Assembly: GCA_903926465.1 (NCBI GenBank)
Contig: CAIYJE010000126.1
Location: forward strand, 85,456-149,455
From: an uncultured Planctomycetales bacterium
GTDB taxonomy: Bacteria; Planctomycetota; Planctomycetia; Isosphaerales; Isosphaeraceae
Direction: 5' to 3'
Length of the DNA stretch: 64,000 nucleotides
The notes beneath the pieces are model-generated. The model made no database searches and was not told the origin of the DNA. It saw only the letters and a list, made by a program, of their open reading frames with translations. This document shows, in pieces, positions 62,562 through 64,000 of this stretch (the first letter of the stretch is position 1; every line of letters starts with the position of its first letter). The translations under genes and the position numbers were made by a program.

Positions 62562-64000
62562 TTTGCCGTACCTGGAGCGGAGCGATCGGGATAAAACCTC
62601 TTCGTGGGCAATGAATGCCATGGAAATGGCTCAAACGTATACCATGGCAGACGACCGTAAAACGTTTCCCCAGGCGATGCGATTACACTACAGTTGGCAA
62701 GATTGGCTACTTTCTGGCAAAATTCCTCATCTTTACCAACGTCACAACCTTTGAGGTCTAAAGTTGCGCATGGTGCCATTAAAAGCCGAAGCCTCAGCCA
62801 AAAACTATCGGGCAGATTTATATCTCCTAACTCTTGAATACCTGCGGAACCGTGGTCATAGATTGTTAGAAACGAAATTCGTCTATTATTCTCAACCCAT
62901 TTCTCTAAATCATTTAACAATGTGGTTACTGGATCATTAACGGATTCCCCGCTGCAAGTATTTCGTTGAATCGGAAACCGATAATCATGCTGCTTGGCGG
63001 CTTCAGTAAACTCTTTTCCTCCAGCTACAGATCTCTTATGGCCTGGGTCGTCTGCGTCATATAACGCAACATCGCACCGCGTACTCCCCATACAAGGCCA
63101 AACGACTCCGACATCTAGACCAAGAAGCTTAGCTATAGCTTTAAATGTTTTTTCATCATCAAGTCTTAAAGAATCCATTGCACTAATTGGATTATTATCA
63201 ACGAACCGATAAATATTAAGATTCTTAGCAGCGTACCCCAGCGGATCCCTCTCAGCCCAGCGGCCTTCGCCCGGGATGTAGTCGCGGAACCGGAAGAGGT
63301 ACCAGCCGGTCACTGCGTCTTGTCGGCCGCCCTGGTGCAGGTAGATCCAGCCATAGCTGCTGCTGGAACGCGCAGTATAGCTGGCATCGGTGATGATCAC
63401 CGACCCGTATGGATCGTAAAGGTACCGCTCCTGAATCACGCCGCTGACGCTGACCAACGCCGTGACGTTGAAGTTCGCGTCTTGCTGCACGTAAAGCCGC
63501 AGCGTGCGGCTGCCGCCCGAGTAACTATCGCGCAACACCATCTGGTCAATGTAGGCCGCGTCCCAGACGTACTGGAAGCTGACGTTGCTTGTCGCAGTCC
63601 CGTTCTGACGCTCTTCAATCACCTGCCACTGTGGCGAGTAGTACAGGTGGTTCGTCGTGGCTGTGCCCGAATACGTCTCGCTAATCCGCCGCGTCAGGGC
63701 ATCGTACGCGTACGCCGCCACCGTCACCGAACCGCTCTTCACACCCACCAGGCGGTTCCAGGCGTCATAAACCTGAGTCTGCCCGGCATCACTGGTGGTG
63801 TTGCCGTTGCTGTCATACCCGGGCACGATACCCGAGGAAACACTGGTCGTCTCATTCTGAGCGTTGCACCCGCGCGTGGTGGTGCTGCCGTTGGTCGTCT
63901 GCCCGGTCCAGTTCCCCAAAGCGTCCAGGCTCCACGATTGACTCCGTGACGAACTGGGCACCGTGTCCAGCACGCTACCATTGTTCCCCGAGGCCGACAG
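62552..64000 (-). CDS. RHS-repeat protein with caspase/gingipain-like C-terminal domain, 5' end outside window
   Basis: The frame is open to the right edge and ends at 62552. Its first part is RHS repeat and core: repeated Tyr-Asp motifs (YDSNGNTTSDAG, YDAWNRLVGVKSG, YAYDALTRRISETY), YLYDPYGSV, and the core ending FRFRDYIPGEGRWAERDPLGY followed by NLNIYRFVDNNP. After this point (about 63,230) comes a variable tip of about 210 residues. The tip holds LTIYDHGSAGIQELGD and LDLKGCDVGKDEEFCQKVA, which resemble the His and Cys dyad of caspase/gingipain-fold DUF4347-like peptidases. RHS proteins deliver such tips; this one may be a toxic peptidase. A lipoprotein gene overlaps the stop. Confidence 0.85.
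   Translation of the reverse strand: MSASGNNGSVLDTVPSSSRSQSWSLDALGNWTGQTTNGSTTTRGCNAQNETTSVSSGIVPGYDSNGNTTSDAGQTQVYDAWNRLVGVKSGSVTVAAYAYDALTRRISETYSGTATTNHLYYSPQWQVIEERQNGTATSNVSFQYVWDAAYIDQMVLRDSYSGGSRTLRLYVQQDANFNVTALVSVSGVIQERYLYDPYGSVIITDASYTARSSSSYGWIYLHQGGRQDAVTGWYLFRFRDYIPGEGRWAERDPLGYAAKNLNIYRFVDNNPISAMDSLRLDDEKTFKAIAKLLGLDVGVVWPCMGSTRCDVALYDADDPGHKRSVAGGKEFTEAAKQHDYRFPIQRNTCSGESVNDPVTTLLNDLEKWVENNRRISFLTIYDHGSAGIQELGDINLPDSFWLRLRLLMAPCATLDLKGCDVGKDEEFCQKVANLANCSVIASPGETFYGRLPWYTFEPFPWHSLPTKRFYPDRSAPGTAKCH

Noticed and set aside
1..64000. CRISPR arrays, rRNA genes, insertion sequences and prophage
   Set aside because: No regularly spaced direct repeats, rRNA motifs, transposase motifs or phage structural genes were seen; the only mobile-like signal is the RHS tip cassette.

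Overview
The window most likely comes from a planctomycete (phylum Planctomycetota, perhaps near the Isosphaeraceae or Gemmataceae). The evidence is an estimated GC content in the high fifties, a DUF1080 secreted protein, Tat-exported isomerase and asparaginase proteins, Gfo/Idh/MocA oxidoreductases, an unusually large ResB/CcsA cytochrome c maturation pair, an RHS protein, and kdsB, which implies an LPS-type envelope. The assignment rests on gene content read by eye; no database search was possible.

Layout. 1-2.3 kb: the truncated end of a Gfo/Idh/MocA oxidoreductase and an FAD oxidoreductase. 2.5-11.4 kb (minus): a rearranged complex I operon, nuoBCD (one fused gene)-nuoI-small ORF-nuoA-nuoH-nuoJ-nuoK-nuoN, followed by a HEPN-like gene; nuoE, F, G, L and M are absent. 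11.7-14 kb: small planctomycete-type proteins, a DUF1080 protein and two tRNAs (Ile-GAT, Phe-GAA) with clear promoters and terminators. 14.1-17.8 kb (minus): kdsB, a GT39-like membrane glycosyltransferase and small hypothetical proteins, ending in a terminator. 17.8-27.2 kb: two SDR proteins (one lacking catalytic residues), an ABC exporter with a degraded ATPase domain, an ABC-2 permease, acylphosphatase, a secreted protein, an ACT-domain protein, a NUDIX hydrolase and an acyl-CoA dehydrogenase-like protein. 27.3-31.7 kb (minus): a GalU-type nucleotidyltransferase followed by a 1,123-residue fusion of a fucokinase-like GHMP kinase and a UDPGP-type pyrophosphorylase.

32-42.6 kb: tRNA-Asp, a pyruvoyl arginine decarboxylase next to a deoxyhypusine-synthase-like gene (a likely polyamine pair), a Sua5-type tRNA modification gene, ruvA-ruvB, a Tat-exported asparaginase, a HEAT-repeat lipoprotein, a MutS2 without an Smr domain and a CAAX-protease-like membrane protein. 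42.6-48.7 kb: glmU, then complete gatC-gatA-gatB and a sugar isomerase/epimerase. 48.9-53.3 kb: an XRE regulator with a membrane partner and a pair of likely operators, an FeS-type cryptochrome/photolyase and a phosphodiesterase. 53.4-58.9 kb (minus): ResB and CcsA-type cytochrome c maturation proteins. 59.1-61.7 kb: a DUF3754 protein and a second Gfo/Idh/MocA oxidoreductase.

61.7-64 kb (minus) is the most unusual part. An RHS protein enters from beyond the window and carries a C-terminal domain with a His and a Cys in the arrangement of caspase/gingipain-fold (DUF4347-like) peptidases. A lipoprotein gene, a candidate immunity gene, overlaps its stop codon. Beyond it lies a remnant of RHS-repeat coding sequence. 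The toxin tip and immunity gene are visibly richer in A+T than the RHS sequence on both sides, as expected for an exchangeable cassette. I propose this as an RHS-delivered caspase-like peptidase with its immunity protein.
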